From positions 62,001-126,000 of the forward strand of contig NZ_BCQS01000026.1 in the NCBI RefSeq assembly GCF_001552195.1: 64,000 nucleotides of DNA, in the 5' to 3' direction. The position numbers and the translations under genes were made by a program. Shown piece after piece: positions 8,236-16,768 of the stretch. Position 1 is the stretch's first letter; every line of letters starts with the position of its first letter. The notes below the pieces were generated by a model. It ran no database searches. It saw only the letters and a list, made by a program, of their open reading frames with translations, and was not told the DNA's origin. The DNA comes from Actinomadura latina NBRC 106108. Lineage in GTDB: Bacteria > Actinomycetota > Actinomycetes > Streptosporangiales > Streptosporangiaceae.

Positions 8236-9677
8236 ACGCCCACCCGGATGGCCTGGTCGGTGTCGTAGAGGTCGGTCTCGGGACCGACGAGCGAGAGCTC
8301 GACGGGGATGCCCAGGCGTTCGCCGGTCTTGATGAGGTATTTGCCGCGTCCGGGGTGGCGGGCGCCGGGCTGCCAGGAGTCGGGCGCCGACCAGGAGGCG
8401 ACGAGCTGCTGCTCGGGGCCGGTGAGCGGGGTGATCTGATGGACGCGGGCCAGTTCGCGGGGCGGGAGGCCGGCCAGGACGGTGATGGCGGAGCGGTCGG
8501 CGAATCCCTTGGCCTTGGCGCGGTCTTCCTCAGTGGCGAGGGCGTCGAGGTCGGCGAGGGAGTGGGTGATCATGATGGAGGCCATGCCTTTGGCGCGGTT
8601 GAGGCGGGTGAGGGCGTCGGCGTGCTCGACCAGGCCGGGGGCGCCGCGCAGCGCGCGCCACAACTCGTCCATGACACCGAGGTAGGAGCGGCGGGGGGCG
8701 GCGCCCAGGTCGGCGAGGGCGTTGGCGGCGTCGACCATGCCGAAGGCGTAGGCCCAGGTGCACAGCATCGCGGCGGTGAGGAGTTTGTCGCCGGCGGCGC
8801 GGACCTGGGAGATGTCGACGCTGATCGCGGGCGCGTCCAGGTTCAAGGGGCGGGTGGTGGCGGCGTCGAAGACGCCGGCCAGGGAGCCGGAGATGAGCAG
8901 GTCGAGGGTGAAGACCAGGTCGCGGGTTTGGGCCCGGTAGGTGCCGGCGGTGTCGGTGCGGGCTGCTCCCCGCAGCTCGTCAGGTCCTTCTTCGAGGACG
9001 CGTAGGACGTCCACGATGGTGGGTTCGCGGGGGAGGCGGTCGTCCAGTAGGTCGATGGCGCGGCCCAGGACGACCTCTTCGGCGTTGGTGATGCGAGCCT
9101 CGCGCACAAGGGTGGCCAGGGCGAGGAGGAGGGACAGGCGGCGGGAGCGCACTTCCCAGCGCAGGGTTTCGGCGTCGGCTCCCGGCAGGCGTCGGCGGGC
9201 TTGGTCGAGGGGGCCGGCGTCCAGGGGGTTGATGCGGTCGGCGCCGCGACCGACGCGGATGACCTGCCCGCCCAGATAGTCGACTAGGCGGGTGTAGTCG
9301 GGTTTGGTGTCGCCGAGGATGATCGGTGTGGTGCCGGTGGCCACCGCACCGGTGACCAGGCGTTTGACCAGGGTGGACTTGCCGGTGCCAGGTTGCCCCA
9401 GGACAAACATGCCGGGATTGGTGACCAGCCCCTCGCGCAGCCACGCCAGCGGATCCAGGCACACCACCTCGCCCCAGAGTTGGTGGCGTCCGACGGGAGT
9501 GCCGGCGGTGGGCGTGCCGGACCCGGCGGTGAACGGGTAGAGGCCGCAGACCTGGCTGGTGGTGGCCTGGTATTCGGGTGCGGGTTCGACGTGGGTGGCG
9601 CGTCCGGCACCGCGACCGCGCCACCCCCAGGGCGGGGCGAGCGGCTCGGACATGGCCAGGGTTTCGGCGTTCGGCAA
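8232..9677 (-). CDS. VirB4-type T4SS ATPase domain protein (481 aa)
   Basis: Energises assembly of and transport through the conjugation channel. Walker A is GQPGTGKST at about residue 125. The Walker B-like VMDELWRAL lies at about 350, and a downstream ITHSLADLDAL segment is typical of VirB4/TraC ATPases. The start is taken as TTG at 9677 because GGAGG (9685-9689) lies 7 nt upstream; the alternative ATG at 9653 lacks a ribosome binding site. The protein lacks the usual N-terminal VirB4 domain. That part appears to be in the upstream SCO6880-type protein, so VirB4 is probably split across two adjacent genes. The stop overlaps the VirD4 start. Confidence 0.86.
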   Translation of the reverse strand: MPNAETLAMSEPLAPPWGWRGRGAGRATHVEPAPEYQATTSQVCGLYPFTAGSGTPTAGTPVGRHQLWGEVVCLDPLAWLREGLVTNPGMFVLGQPGTGKSTLVKRLVTGAVATGTTPIILGDTKPDYTRLVDYLGGQVIRVGRGADRINPLDAGPLDQARRRLPGADAETLRWEVRSRRLSLLLALATLVREARITNAEEVVLGRAIDLLDDRLPREPTIVDVLRVLEEGPDELRGAARTDTAGTYRAQTRDLVFTLDLLISGSLAGVFDAATTRPLNLDAPAISVDISQVRAAGDKLLTAAMLCTWAYAFGMVDAANALADLGAAPRRSYLGVMDELWRALRGAPGLVEHADALTRLNRAKGMASIMITHSLADLDALATEEDRAKAKGFADRSAITVLAGLPPRELARVHQITPLTGPEQQLVASWSAPDSWQPGARHPGRGKYLIKTGERLGIPVELSLVGPETDLYDTDQAIRVGV

Positions 9678-9691
9678 GCTAGATCCTCCGG

Positions 9692-11167
9692 TCAATGGAT
9701 GAGGCGGCGCGAGAGTACGGGTGGGCAGATGCCGCACGGCAGGGTGGTGGCGAAGCCGGCGGCCTGGCTTCCCCACAGGCGCCGCAGCCGGATCTTGGCC
9801 GAGTCGGCCGCCGCCTCCACATGAGCCACCGCGCGGCGCAGCTGCTCGGGATCGGTCGCGGTGACGGTGGCGTACAGCGAGACCAGGCACACCCCGGCGC
9901 CCATGGCCTCTTCGGCGGCGGCCTGGCGGGCGCGCGCCGAATCCCAGCTGTCCCGGGCGGTTTCGTCGCGGCCGGTGCGGCGCCGGAACTGCGCGCGGAA
10001 CGCCGCCGCGTTGACCTCCTGCTGCAGGACCCGGCTGGCCGCGGCGGCCGGAAGTGCCCGGTACTGCAGGGTGATGCGCTTGGGGAACGGGCCTGGCGCC
10101 ACCAGCCTTGCCAGCACGTCGGAGCGGACGTTCTGGCGGGGCGGCTCATGCCATCCCCAGCTGACGGAGACGCCGCCGTCGTGCTCGTAGTGGCCGGTGT
10201 GCTCGGTCGCGGCGACCGGGCCTGCATCACCCCAGCCCAGAACCTCGTGCGAGTCCGGACCGGCCAACAGCCGGTTGACCTCGCCGCGCGCATCGGGATC
10301 GAACGCGGTCCGCACGGCCCCGGCGATCTCTGCGGCCGTGGCGCGGCCGAGGACGGAGACGCCGCAGCCACCGAGCCGCGATGCCAACCCGTCCAAGGTG
10401 CGGCCCAGGTCGGCGACCGCCTCGTACAGGTCTTTCGGGCTCGCCGAGGACACACGCGGGTCGAAGGTGATGCAGACGCGGGTGTCGACGTCGGCGGCAG
10501 CGGCCGGGGCGGTGCGGACCAGGTCGCTCATGATGGTCCGCGCCGGGGCCGGCGCGGTGGGGACGACCGTCCGGTGGACGGCATCGGCGAGGGTGGAGCC
10601 AGGCTCGGGCGCGGTCTCCACCGTGACCGTCACCCACCGGACGGCGGGCATATGCCCGAGCGCGGCCAGCCATCCACCCCACCCCGCGACCCAGGCGTCG
10701 GCGTCTGTTTGGTCGGCCAGCCAGGTCGAGGTGGGGACGACACGGAGGGTGGCGGTGAGCAGGCCGGTGCGCCGGTCCCACACGATCCCGTACCGGCCGC
10801 CGTACCCGTCCTCGGCGCTGAGCAGCGTCAAGGGCGCCAGCACTCCCGGGAGCTGGAACGCGCGCGGGTGGTCGATGACGACCCCGGCCCGGTAGCGATG
10901 GTGTCCGCGCCACAGACCCCAGCGCCAGCGGCACCGCGCCAGCACCAGCCGCGCCACCGGCACACCGCCGACCCGCACCAGCCCCAGCCCGCCGCCGACC
11001 AACGCCGGTGGAAGCAGGTAGGCCAGCAGGTGCGGCGCAATGGCGGCGAGCAGGACCAGTAGCATCGCCGCGCCGAGCGCGAGGAACGTGGCGGTGGTGT
11101 CCAGACCGAGCAGGCCGATGCCGTGCCGGCGACGCCACCCGCCGTAGGTGCGAACGTCATGTCCCAT
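9692..11167 (-). CDS. SCO6880-type conjugation protein (VirB3 plus VirB4 N-terminal-like, 491 aa)
   Basis: Two or three hydrophobic helices near the N terminus (about residues 22-60) are followed by a large soluble region. The C-terminal third (RDETARDSWDSARARQAAAE ... VSLYATVTATDPEQLRRAV ... LRRLWGSQAAGFATTLP) resembles the N-terminal domain of VirB4/TraC proteins. I know this arrangement as the actinobacterial SCO6880 family. Start ATG 11167 overlaps the 3' end of the VirB6-like gene by 11 bp. Its stop is just upstream of the ribosome binding site of the ATPase gene. A membrane-anchored platform for the downstream ATPase is an inference. Confidence 0.82.
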   Translation of the reverse strand: MGHDVRTYGGWRRRHGIGLLGLDTTATFLALGAAMLLVLLAAIAPHLLAYLLPPALVGGGLGLVRVGGVPVARLVLARCRWRWGLWRGHHRYRAGVVIDHPRAFQLPGVLAPLTLLSAEDGYGGRYGIVWDRRTGLLTATLRVVPTSTWLADQTDADAWVAGWGGWLAALGHMPAVRWVTVTVETAPEPGSTLADAVHRTVVPTAPAPARTIMSDLVRTAPAAAADVDTRVCITFDPRVSSASPKDLYEAVADLGRTLDGLASRLGGCGVSVLGRATAAEIAGAVRTAFDPDARGEVNRLLAGPDSHEVLGWGDAGPVAATEHTGHYEHDGGVSVSWGWHEPPRQNVRSDVLARLVAPGPFPKRITLQYRALPAAAASRVLQQEVNAAAFRAQFRRRTGRDETARDSWDSARARQAAAEEAMGAGVCLVSLYATVTATDPEQLRRAVAHVEAAADSAKIRLRRLWGSQAAGFATTLPCGICPPVLSRRLIH

Positions 11168-12554
11168 GGCTGCCGCCCCCTTCACCGGCCGCGCCGGTCG
11201 GGCCACCGAAACTGCCGGTCGCGGCCCAGCGGACTGCGTCCTCGCCACGCTGACGTTCCCGTTCGGCCGTCCGGATGGTGGCGGGTCCGACCGGCTCCCC
11301 GTGACCGCCGTCCGGTGGCGCCCACCCGTGCCCGGCCGTCCCGGACGATGCAGCGTCGGGCTGGCCGCTCTCCGGCGGGGCGCTTGGTGCAGGAGGGTGG
11401 CCACCCGGTGCGGCTGGGGCACGCCGGTCGGATGGCGGCTCAGGCGGGGCAGGCGGCTGGTCTGGAGCATCGTCGCCCGGTGGGGTGGTGTCGGGGTCGC
11501 CGAGTTGCTGCTTGAGGTAGGTGGTGTGCTCGGTGGCCGAGCTGGACTGGCCGCCTCCCGAACCGCCGCCGCCGTAGGCGCGCAGTGCGCCGAGCGCGGT
11601 GGCGCTGCTCATCAGCGTGCCGAGCATGCCGCCGCCGGGGCTGGATTCGGTGCCGCCGGTGGTCCAGGTGAAGAACTTCAACAGAACCGGGAAGGCGATG
11701 AGGCTGATCAGCATCATCGTCAACCCCATCAGGACCGTGTGCAGGTCCCTGCCCTTGCCGACCAGCGTGAACGTGGTCGCATACACCGCCGCCGCGGCCG
11801 GTTTGTAGAAGGCCAGGGCCAGCATCCAGCCCGCCACGCGCGGGAACCACGCCTTGGTCGTCGTGGTGATCACTCCTGCGGCCGCGAGCGGAAGCAGCCC
11901 GGCCAAAATGACCAACGCCCCTGCACGGAACAGCAGCAAGATCGCCTGGAGGAGCCCGATCACCAGCGCGAACAGGCACAGGATGAGTACCAGCGCGCGC
12001 GGCGCCGCACTCGGGAACGTCACGACCTGGGTCATGCGGCGGGCGAAGTCTCCCTCGGAGGAGGCGTCCAGGACCCACCCGCACCACACATCGCCCCACT
12101 GCAGCAGCAGGTTCGGCACCACCGTCCCGATCACGGTGACCACCGCCAGCACGACCAGCCCGCGGCCGGCGTCCACCAGCGGCAGCGCCTTGCGCGACAA
12201 CGCCATCCGCGCGGCAACCGCCAGCAGCGCCAGCACCGCCACCGCGACCGTCAACGGCCGCACCAGCAACTCCAGATAACCGACCGCCGGCGCCTGCTGC
12301 AGATCGGGGGAGGGGGTGTGCACCCACCAGGACGCGGTGTTGGAGATCAGCCACCCGGTCGCCGACTGGAACGACTCGGCCATCTCGTCCAGTACATGAC
12401 CGCCGATCGCGCCCGGAATGTTCGGCAGCCGCGGCATCGTCGGAAGCCCGGGCAGCAGCGGGTTCCCGGCCGCGCCGCCGTCGTTGTCCACCGGCTGCAC
12501 GCACGCCGGATCCAGCACCGGCGAACACGGATCGAGCGGAAGAAGAAGCGACAT
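11157..12554 (-). CDS. VirB6/TrbL-like polytopic conjugation protein (465 aa)
   Basis: Six to eight hydrophobic helices lie between about residues 95 and 340 (for example LTVAVAVLALLAVAARMAL, LVLILCLFALVIGLLQAILL and LVILAGLLPLAAAGVI). A Gly/Ser-rich linker and a Pro-rich cytoplasmic tail of about 120 residues follow. This is the layout of actinobacterial TrbL/VirB6-like channel proteins. The start ATG shares its A with the TGA of the preceding gene (TGATG), and the stop overlaps the next gene. There is no classical signal peptide; an N-terminal Cys-containing extracellular stretch precedes the first helix. Confidence 0.82.
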   Translation of the reverse strand: MSLLLPLDPCSPVLDPACVQPVDNDGGAAGNPLLPGLPTMPRLPNIPGAIGGHVLDEMAESFQSATGWLISNTASWWVHTPSPDLQQAPAVGYLELLVRPLTVAVAVLALLAVAARMALSRKALPLVDAGRGLVVLAVVTVIGTVVPNLLLQWGDVWCGWVLDASSEGDFARRMTQVVTFPSAAPRALVLILCLFALVIGLLQAILLLFRAGALVILAGLLPLAAAGVITTTTKAWFPRVAGWMLALAFYKPAAAAVYATTFTLVGKGRDLHTVLMGLTMMLISLIAFPVLLKFFTWTTGGTESSPGGGMLGTLMSSATALGALRAYGGGGSGGGQSSSATEHTTYLKQQLGDPDTTPPGDDAPDQPPAPPEPPSDRRAPAAPGGHPPAPSAPPESGQPDAASSGTAGHGWAPPDGGHGEPVGPATIRTAERERQRGEDAVRWAATGSFGGPTGAAGEGGGSHGT

Positions 12555-13294
12555 CAGCCGCTCCCGCTCGGGAAGCGGACGTAGCCGTCCAGCGACTTGA
12601 TCGGGGCCGCGGTGCCCGCCCACGTCCCGCCGGGTGGGGCGACCACACGCCAGTCGCCGTCCTGCCAGCGCAGTTGAAGGCGGGTCACCGCTCGCACGGT
12701 CACATCGCTGTCCCCAGGACCGGCCGACAGCAGATCCAAGCTCGCCGCCTCGGGCGTGTAGCCCAGCCAGCGGAACCCCTCCAGGACGCCATAGCCGCGC
12801 CCGAGCGGTTCGCCGTCCTTCCGGTCGCCCCGGTGCTGTTCGTAGGCGTCGCGGGTGGAGTCGCGCAGGACGTCGGTGTCGGGACCGATGACCTGCTGCT
12901 CGATGGTCGGCTCGAACACCTTCGTGCCCCACTGCATGCTGGCCCGCACCGCGATATGGACCGCGGCCAGCAACGCCCCGCGCGGCGTCCGCGCGAACCC
13001 GGCCGCCAGATCCCCGCCGGTGTCGCGTGGCCCGTCCTGCGGGGAGTAGGGGAGCAGGATGCCGTGGTAGTCCCGCCACACCACTCCAGCGAACGACACC
13101 TGCGGCGCGGTCACCATCTGCTCGGCGCGTGTCGTCCGCAGGATCACCGGGGTGCCTTTCGAGGACGTCCGGAATGCCGGTGGGACGACCATGCCGACCA
13201 GCACTCCGCCACCGACCACCGCTACTGCGATGACCCAGCCGCGGCGCCGCCACGCGGCGCCGCCCGGCTGCTGTTCGTTGTGGGGTCGGCTCAT
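12554..13294 (-). CDS. VirB8-like single-pass conjugation protein (246 aa)
   Basis: One N-terminal membrane helix (about residues 18-36, GWVIAVAVVGGGVLVGMVV) is followed by a soluble extracellular domain. That domain ends in a strand-rich part (DSDVTVRAVTRLQLRWQDGDWRVV) typical of NTF2-like/VirB8 or TcpC-type conjugation proteins. The short start MSRPHNEQ at 13294 overlaps the upstream stop as ATGA. VirB8-type proteins scaffold the channel between membrane and wall; here that role is inferred from topology and gene order (VirB6-like gene directly downstream). Confidence 0.72.
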   Translation of the reverse strand: MSRPHNEQQPGGAAWRRRGWVIAVAVVGGGVLVGMVVPPAFRTSSKGTPVILRTTRAEQMVTAPQVSFAGVVWRDYHGILLPYSPQDGPRDTGGDLAAGFARTPRGALLAAVHIAVRASMQWGTKVFEPTIEQQVIGPDTDVLRDSTRDAYEQHRGDRKDGEPLGRGYGVLEGFRWLGYTPEAASLDLLSAGPGDSDVTVRAVTRLQLRWQDGDWRVVAPPGGTWAGTAAPIKSLDGYVRFPSGSG

Positions 13295-13629
13295 CTGAAG
13301 AACACCCCGACGATCGGAGCCGCCGTCGCGGCCAGGCTCAACCCGCCCAGCACCCACGGGATGCCGGTGGCACCGTCGGCAGCGAACGTGGACCGGTTCT
13401 TGCGCCCGATCGCCATCTGGCCCGCGCAGATGAACAAGCCGGCGACGCCGCAGATCAGCACGCCCCACTTGCCCCACGCCAGCAGCGTCTCCATCTTCTG
13501 ATCCAGCCCCGGCGGCGCGTCCGGAGGCGGGTCCGGGACCTTCACCGACGGACTCTCCCCGTCTTGGGGAGCCGACAGCAGCCACCCACGCTCCGCGACG
13601 GCGACCGCGCACCAGATCGGTGACATCAC
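13291..13629 (-). CDS. Small two-helix membrane protein of the transfer operon (112 aa)
   Basis: After an acidic, Pro-rich N-terminal region two membrane helices follow (about residues 50-73, LAWGKWGVLICGVAGLFICA, and 88-110, IPWVLGGLSLAATAAPIVGV), joined by a short basic loop. Size, topology and its place before the VirB8/VirB6-like genes resemble VirB2/TrbC-type pilin-like or channel subunits. I see no family-defining motif, so this is only a candidate. GTG (13629) and ATG (13626) are adjacent and both overlap the upstream TGA. Confidence 0.65.
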   Translation of the reverse strand: MMSPIWCAVAVAERGWLLSAPQDGESPSVKVPDPPPDAPPGLDQKMETLLAWGKWGVLICGVAGLFICAGQMAIGRKNRSTFAADGATGIPWVLGGLSLAATAAPIVGVFFR

Positions 13630-14138
13630 GACCCCTCACCGCCCGGCGCGGCGATCAAGCCGCGCAGATCGCTCAGCGCCTGCCGCGCCTTACCGGGAAG
13701 GACGACCGCGGCCGGGTCTTCCACCAGCCGCAGCGCCCGCACATGCGGAACCCGCACCACGCCCCCGACCCGACCATCCAGCAGCGCGAACCGCGCCGTG
13801 GCCTCCCGCGACTCCGGGCCGCCGTCACTGACGATCGCCAGCGCCGCCACCCCCTCCTCCCAGTCCCGCAACGCGCCGATCGCCGCGGTGGCGTCCTTGG
13901 CCGCCACTGCGGTGTTGCGGACCGCCAGCACCACCGGACGGCCCTTGGCACGCAGCGGCGACCGGCCGACCTCCAGCAGCGGACCGATCGAGCCCATGTC
14001 CCACACCGCCGGCAGCAGCGCGGCCAGCGTGGAGGTTCCGGCGCCACCGTGCGCGCCGGCCACCACCACGTCCAGGTCCTCACCCGCCTGGTCGCCTGCC
14101 TGGTCGGCCGGCATTGGTCTGGTTTGTCGAAGACTCAC
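13626..14138 (-). CDS. ParA/MinD-like protein with altered P-loop (about 170 aa)
   Basis: The N-terminal motif VVVAGAHGGAGTSTLAALLP aligns with the deviant Walker A of ParA/MinD (KGGxGKST), but Thr replaces the lysine expected before S/T. The following text (LLEVGRSPL ... PVVLAVRNTAVAA ... ALAIVSDGG) looks like a ParA-type Rossmann fold. At about 170 aa it is shorter than normal ParA, so ATPase activity is doubtful. The GTG at 14138 is favoured because GGGGG lies 7 nt upstream; ATG 14144 and GTG 14162 are alternatives. It is the first gene of the minus-strand transfer operon. Confidence 0.62.
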   Translation of the reverse strand: MSLRQTRPMPADQAGDQAGEDLDVVVAGAHGGAGTSTLAALLPAVWDMGSIGPLLEVGRSPLRAKGRPVVLAVRNTAVAAKDATAAIGALRDWEEGVAALAIVSDGGPESREATARFALLDGRVGGVVRVPHVRALRLVEDPAAVVLPGKARQALSDLRGLIAAPGGEGS

Positions 14139-14144
14139 CCACAT

Positions 14145-14333
14145 ACCCCCGAATCGATGCACTGAGTTGCTGAACGATCACCGTACGTGGCATCATGGCA
14201 GAGCGCAAGCATCGTCAAAGAACTTCTAGAAACGTCAACGCGCCGAACAGCGCATCGAACAATGTGCTTCCGCAGCACCGATCCACCACACTTGGAAGGA
14301 CGACCATTGACCGCCCACCCAGGAGCCCCACCG
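14145..14333. promoter_or_regulatory. Divergent promoter region between the two ICE arms
   Basis: This gap separates the minus-strand transfer operon from the plus-strand arm. It is visibly less GC-rich than its surroundings (for example around 14200-14235) and must hold outward promoters for both. A TTGCTG ... CATCAT pair with 18-bp spacing starting at 14166 is a possible plus-strand promoter. I could not assign either promoter confidently. Confidence 0.45.
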
Positions 14334-14624
14334 ATGACCGAGACACCCGGCCGCGACCCCGACGTCCTCACCACCGCCGAACTCGCGACCAAACTCGGCC
14401 TCTCACCCCAGACCGTCCGCCGGATGGCCAACGCCGGGCAGATCCCCGCCCTCAAAACCGGCAAGGACTTCCGCTACTCCTGGCAAGCAGTCCGCGAGGT
14501 GCTGCGGCAGCCCCACCAGCAACCCGGGGAAGCCGCCCATGAACCAACCGACCCACCGAAGAAGGGCGCCGGGTACCGCGCCCAACGCCAAGCCCGCACC
14601 GGCGCCCACGACACCGCCGACTAA
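14334..14624 (+). CDS. Excisionase-type helix-turn-helix protein (96 aa)
   Basis: Residues about 12-60 (LTTAELATKLGLSPQTVRRM ... GQIPALKTGKDFRYSWQAV) form a MerR/excisionase-type winged helix (HTH_17), which in such elements binds DNA next to promoters or att sites. The C-terminal tail is basic and Pro-rich. ATG 14334 has AGGAG 8 nt upstream; a TTG at 14307 with GGAAGGA would add nine residues. As the first gene of the plus arm, facing the transfer operon, it is well placed to control the divergent promoters. Confidence 0.78.
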   Translation: MTETPGRDPDVLTTAELATKLGLSPQTVRRMANAGQIPALKTGKDFRYSWQAVREVLRQPHQQPGEAAHEPTDPPKKGAGYRAQRQARTGAHDTAD

Positions 14625-14654
14625 CCACCCAGCCCCGGCCTGGCGGCCGGCCCG

Positions 14655-15632
14655 GTGAAGGCCGCCGCCATCGCATGCGCCGCCGCCCTCGCCCTCCCCC
14701 TCGCGCTGGTCACCCTGGTCGCCGGACGCGACTCGGCCGCAGGCACCAGCTCAGACCTGGCCGGCGCGCCCACCGCCGAGGCCCGGCGCGACATCCCGCC
14801 CGCCTACCTGCGCTGGTACCTCGACGCCGCCCAAACCTGCCCCGGCCTGCCCTGGAACGTGCTGGCCGCCATCGGCAAGATCGAATCCGACCACGGCCGA
14901 TCCACCGCTTCCGGCGTCCACACCGGCCAGAACTCCGCCGGAGCCGGCGGCCCCATGCAATTTCTCGCCTCCACCTGGGCCGCCTACGGCATCGACGGCG
15001 ACCACGACGGGCACAAAGACCGCTACAACCCCGCCGACTCCATCCACGGCGCCGCCCACTACCTATGCGCCAACGGCGCAGGGAAAGGCGGCAAGCACCT
15101 CTACCGGGCCATCTGGCACTACAACCACGCCGACTGGTACGTCCGCAAAGTCCTCGACCAAGCCGCCCGCTACGCCGCCCCCACCGCCACCGGACGCGGC
15201 GCCACCGCCGTCCGCGCAGCCCTGCGCTGGCTCGGCACCCCCTACGCCTGGGGCGGCGGCGGACCCTCCGGCCCCACCTACGGCATCGCCCGAGGCGCCG
15301 GCATCAAAGGCTTCGACTGCTCCGGCCTCACCCAATACGCCTGGGCCCAAGCCGGCATCCGCCTCCCCCGCGTTGCCGCCGACCAATACAACGCCGGCAC
15401 CCACATCCCCAGAGCGCAACTCCAGCCCGGCGACCTGCTGTTCTTCGCCACCAACCCAAGCGTCCCCGCGACCATCCACCACGTCGGCATCTACTACGGC
15501 CACGGACGCATGATCCACGCCCCCCACACCGGCGACGTCGTCCGCATCACCCAATTCACTGGCAACCCCTACCGCGAACGCCAATACGTCGGCGCCACCC
15601 GCCCCACCCCACCGCGCTCCACCCGAACCTGA
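14655..15632 (+). CDS. Bifunctional wall hydrolase: lytic transglycosylase plus NlpC/P60 (325 aa)
   Basis: Opens peptidoglycan for the transfer apparatus (VirB1-like role). There is an N-terminal hydrophobic signal or anchor (about residues 3-24). An SLT-type domain spans about 45-165 with the catalytic-type Glu in IGKIESDHG and the downstream GPMQFLASTW motif. An NlpC/P60 domain spans about 185-320 with Cys in FDCSGLTQYAW and His in IHHVGIYYG. GTG 14655 is the only sensible start, though its ribosome binding site is weak. Such two-domain hydrolases are standard partners of Gram-positive T4SSs. Confidence 0.88.
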   Translation: MKAAAIACAAALALPLALVTLVAGRDSAAGTSSDLAGAPTAEARRDIPPAYLRWYLDAAQTCPGLPWNVLAAIGKIESDHGRSTASGVHTGQNSAGAGGPMQFLASTWAAYGIDGDHDGHKDRYNPADSIHGAAHYLCANGAGKGGKHLYRAIWHYNHADWYVRKVLDQAARYAAPTATGRGATAVRAALRWLGTPYAWGGGGPSGPTYGIARGAGIKGFDCSGLTQYAWAQAGIRLPRVAADQYNAGTHIPRAQLQPGDLLFFATNPSVPATIHHVGIYYGHGRMIHAPHTGDVVRITQFTGNPYRERQYVGATRPTPPRSTRT

Positions 15633-15647
15633 CTGGAGGTCCTGCCC

Positions 15648-16586
15648 TTGCCCCACCACGCGAGCCCAAGCCCTGACCGACACCGTTTCGGCGACGTCCG
15701 CGCCCACACCCGCCCAACACCCAACCGCCAACATCCGAAGACGACGCCACCACACCCGAAGAAGACGAGGACTCCGCCGCTCTGCGGGCCGATACGCGCC
15801 TTCAGCTACGGCGGCGGCTGGCAATCCACCGCCGCCCTCGTCCTAGCCGCCCAAGGACGTATCGACTTCCAGACCTTCCTGTTCGCCAACGTCGGCTACG
15901 ACTCCGAACACCCCGCCACCCTGGCCTACATCCGCGACCACGCGGCCCCCTACGCCGCCGCCCACGGCATCGACCTACGCGAACTGCACCGCATCCGCCG
16001 CGACGGCACCACCGAAACCCTCTACGGCCGCCTCATGCGCGAAGGCTCCCGCTCCATCCCCATCCCCGTCCGCATGAGCAACGGCGCCCCCGGCACCCGC
16101 TCCTGCACCGCCGACTTCAAAATCCGCGTCATCGGCCGCTGGCTCAAAGCCCACGGCGCCAGCGCCACAAACCCCGCCACCATCGCCATCGGCATCAGCC
16201 TCGACGAAATCCACCGCGCCAACACCCGCCGCCATGAGCCCTACGAACGCATCACCTACCCCCTCCTCGACCTCGGCATCCGCCGCACCGACTGCCCCCG
16301 CATCCTCCGCTCCGCCGGCCTGCCCGTCCCACCCAAATCCGCCTGCTGGTTCTGCCCCTTCCACCGCCTCACCACCTGGCAAGACATGCGCCGCGAACAA
16401 CCCGCCCTCTTCACCAAGGCCTGCCACCTGGAGAACACCATCAACCAACGCCGCCATGCCCTCGGCAAAGACCCCGTCTACCTCACCCGCTTCAACGCCC
16501 CCCTCGCCGACGTCACCCCCACCGCCGACACCCTCCCCTTCGATGACGGCGACGGCACCTGCGACTCCGGCTGGTGCTTCACGTGA
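15648..16586 (+). CDS. PAPS-reductase-like / adenine nucleotide alpha-hydrolase protein (312 aa)
   Basis: The TTG at 15648 is chosen because GGAGG (15635-15639) lies 8 nt upstream. After a low-complexity arm, residues about 52-66 (FSYGGGWQSTAALVLA) form a PP-loop (SGGxDS variant). The later TRSCTADFKIRVIGRWL and CWFCPFHRLTTWQDMRR segments are typical of PAPS-reductase-family proteins carried by phages and mobile elements; the C-x-x-C pair could bind metal or an Fe-S cluster. A true sulfate-assimilation role is unlikely because no partner genes are present. Nucleotide, tRNA or DNA modification is possible but cannot be decided here. Confidence 0.75.
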   Translation: MPHHASPSPDRHRFGDVRAHTRPTPNRQHPKTTPPHPKKTRTPPLCGPIRAFSYGGGWQSTAALVLAAQGRIDFQTFLFANVGYDSEHPATLAYIRDHAAPYAAAHGIDLRELHRIRRDGTTETLYGRLMREGSRSIPIPVRMSNGAPGTRSCTADFKIRVIGRWLKAHGASATNPATIAIGISLDEIHRANTRRHEPYERITYPLLDLGIRRTDCPRILRSAGLPVPPKSACWFCPFHRLTTWQDMRREQPALFTKACHLENTINQRRHALGKDPVYLTRFNAPLADVTPTADTLPFDDGDGTCDSGWCFT

Positions 16587-16768
16587 CCACTCACGCGCGC
16601 TCTCAGGGGCCTACATGCGAATGCTGCGGCGCGCCCGCCTCATCGGGGGCGATGCGGGTGACCGACCATATGGCCGTGCCGGTTGCCGGCTCCGGCGGCC
16701 GGATGAGGAGGGACGGCGATGCGGCGGCCGATGAGTCCTCAGTGGATCAAGGGATTAGTGGAGGCGTC

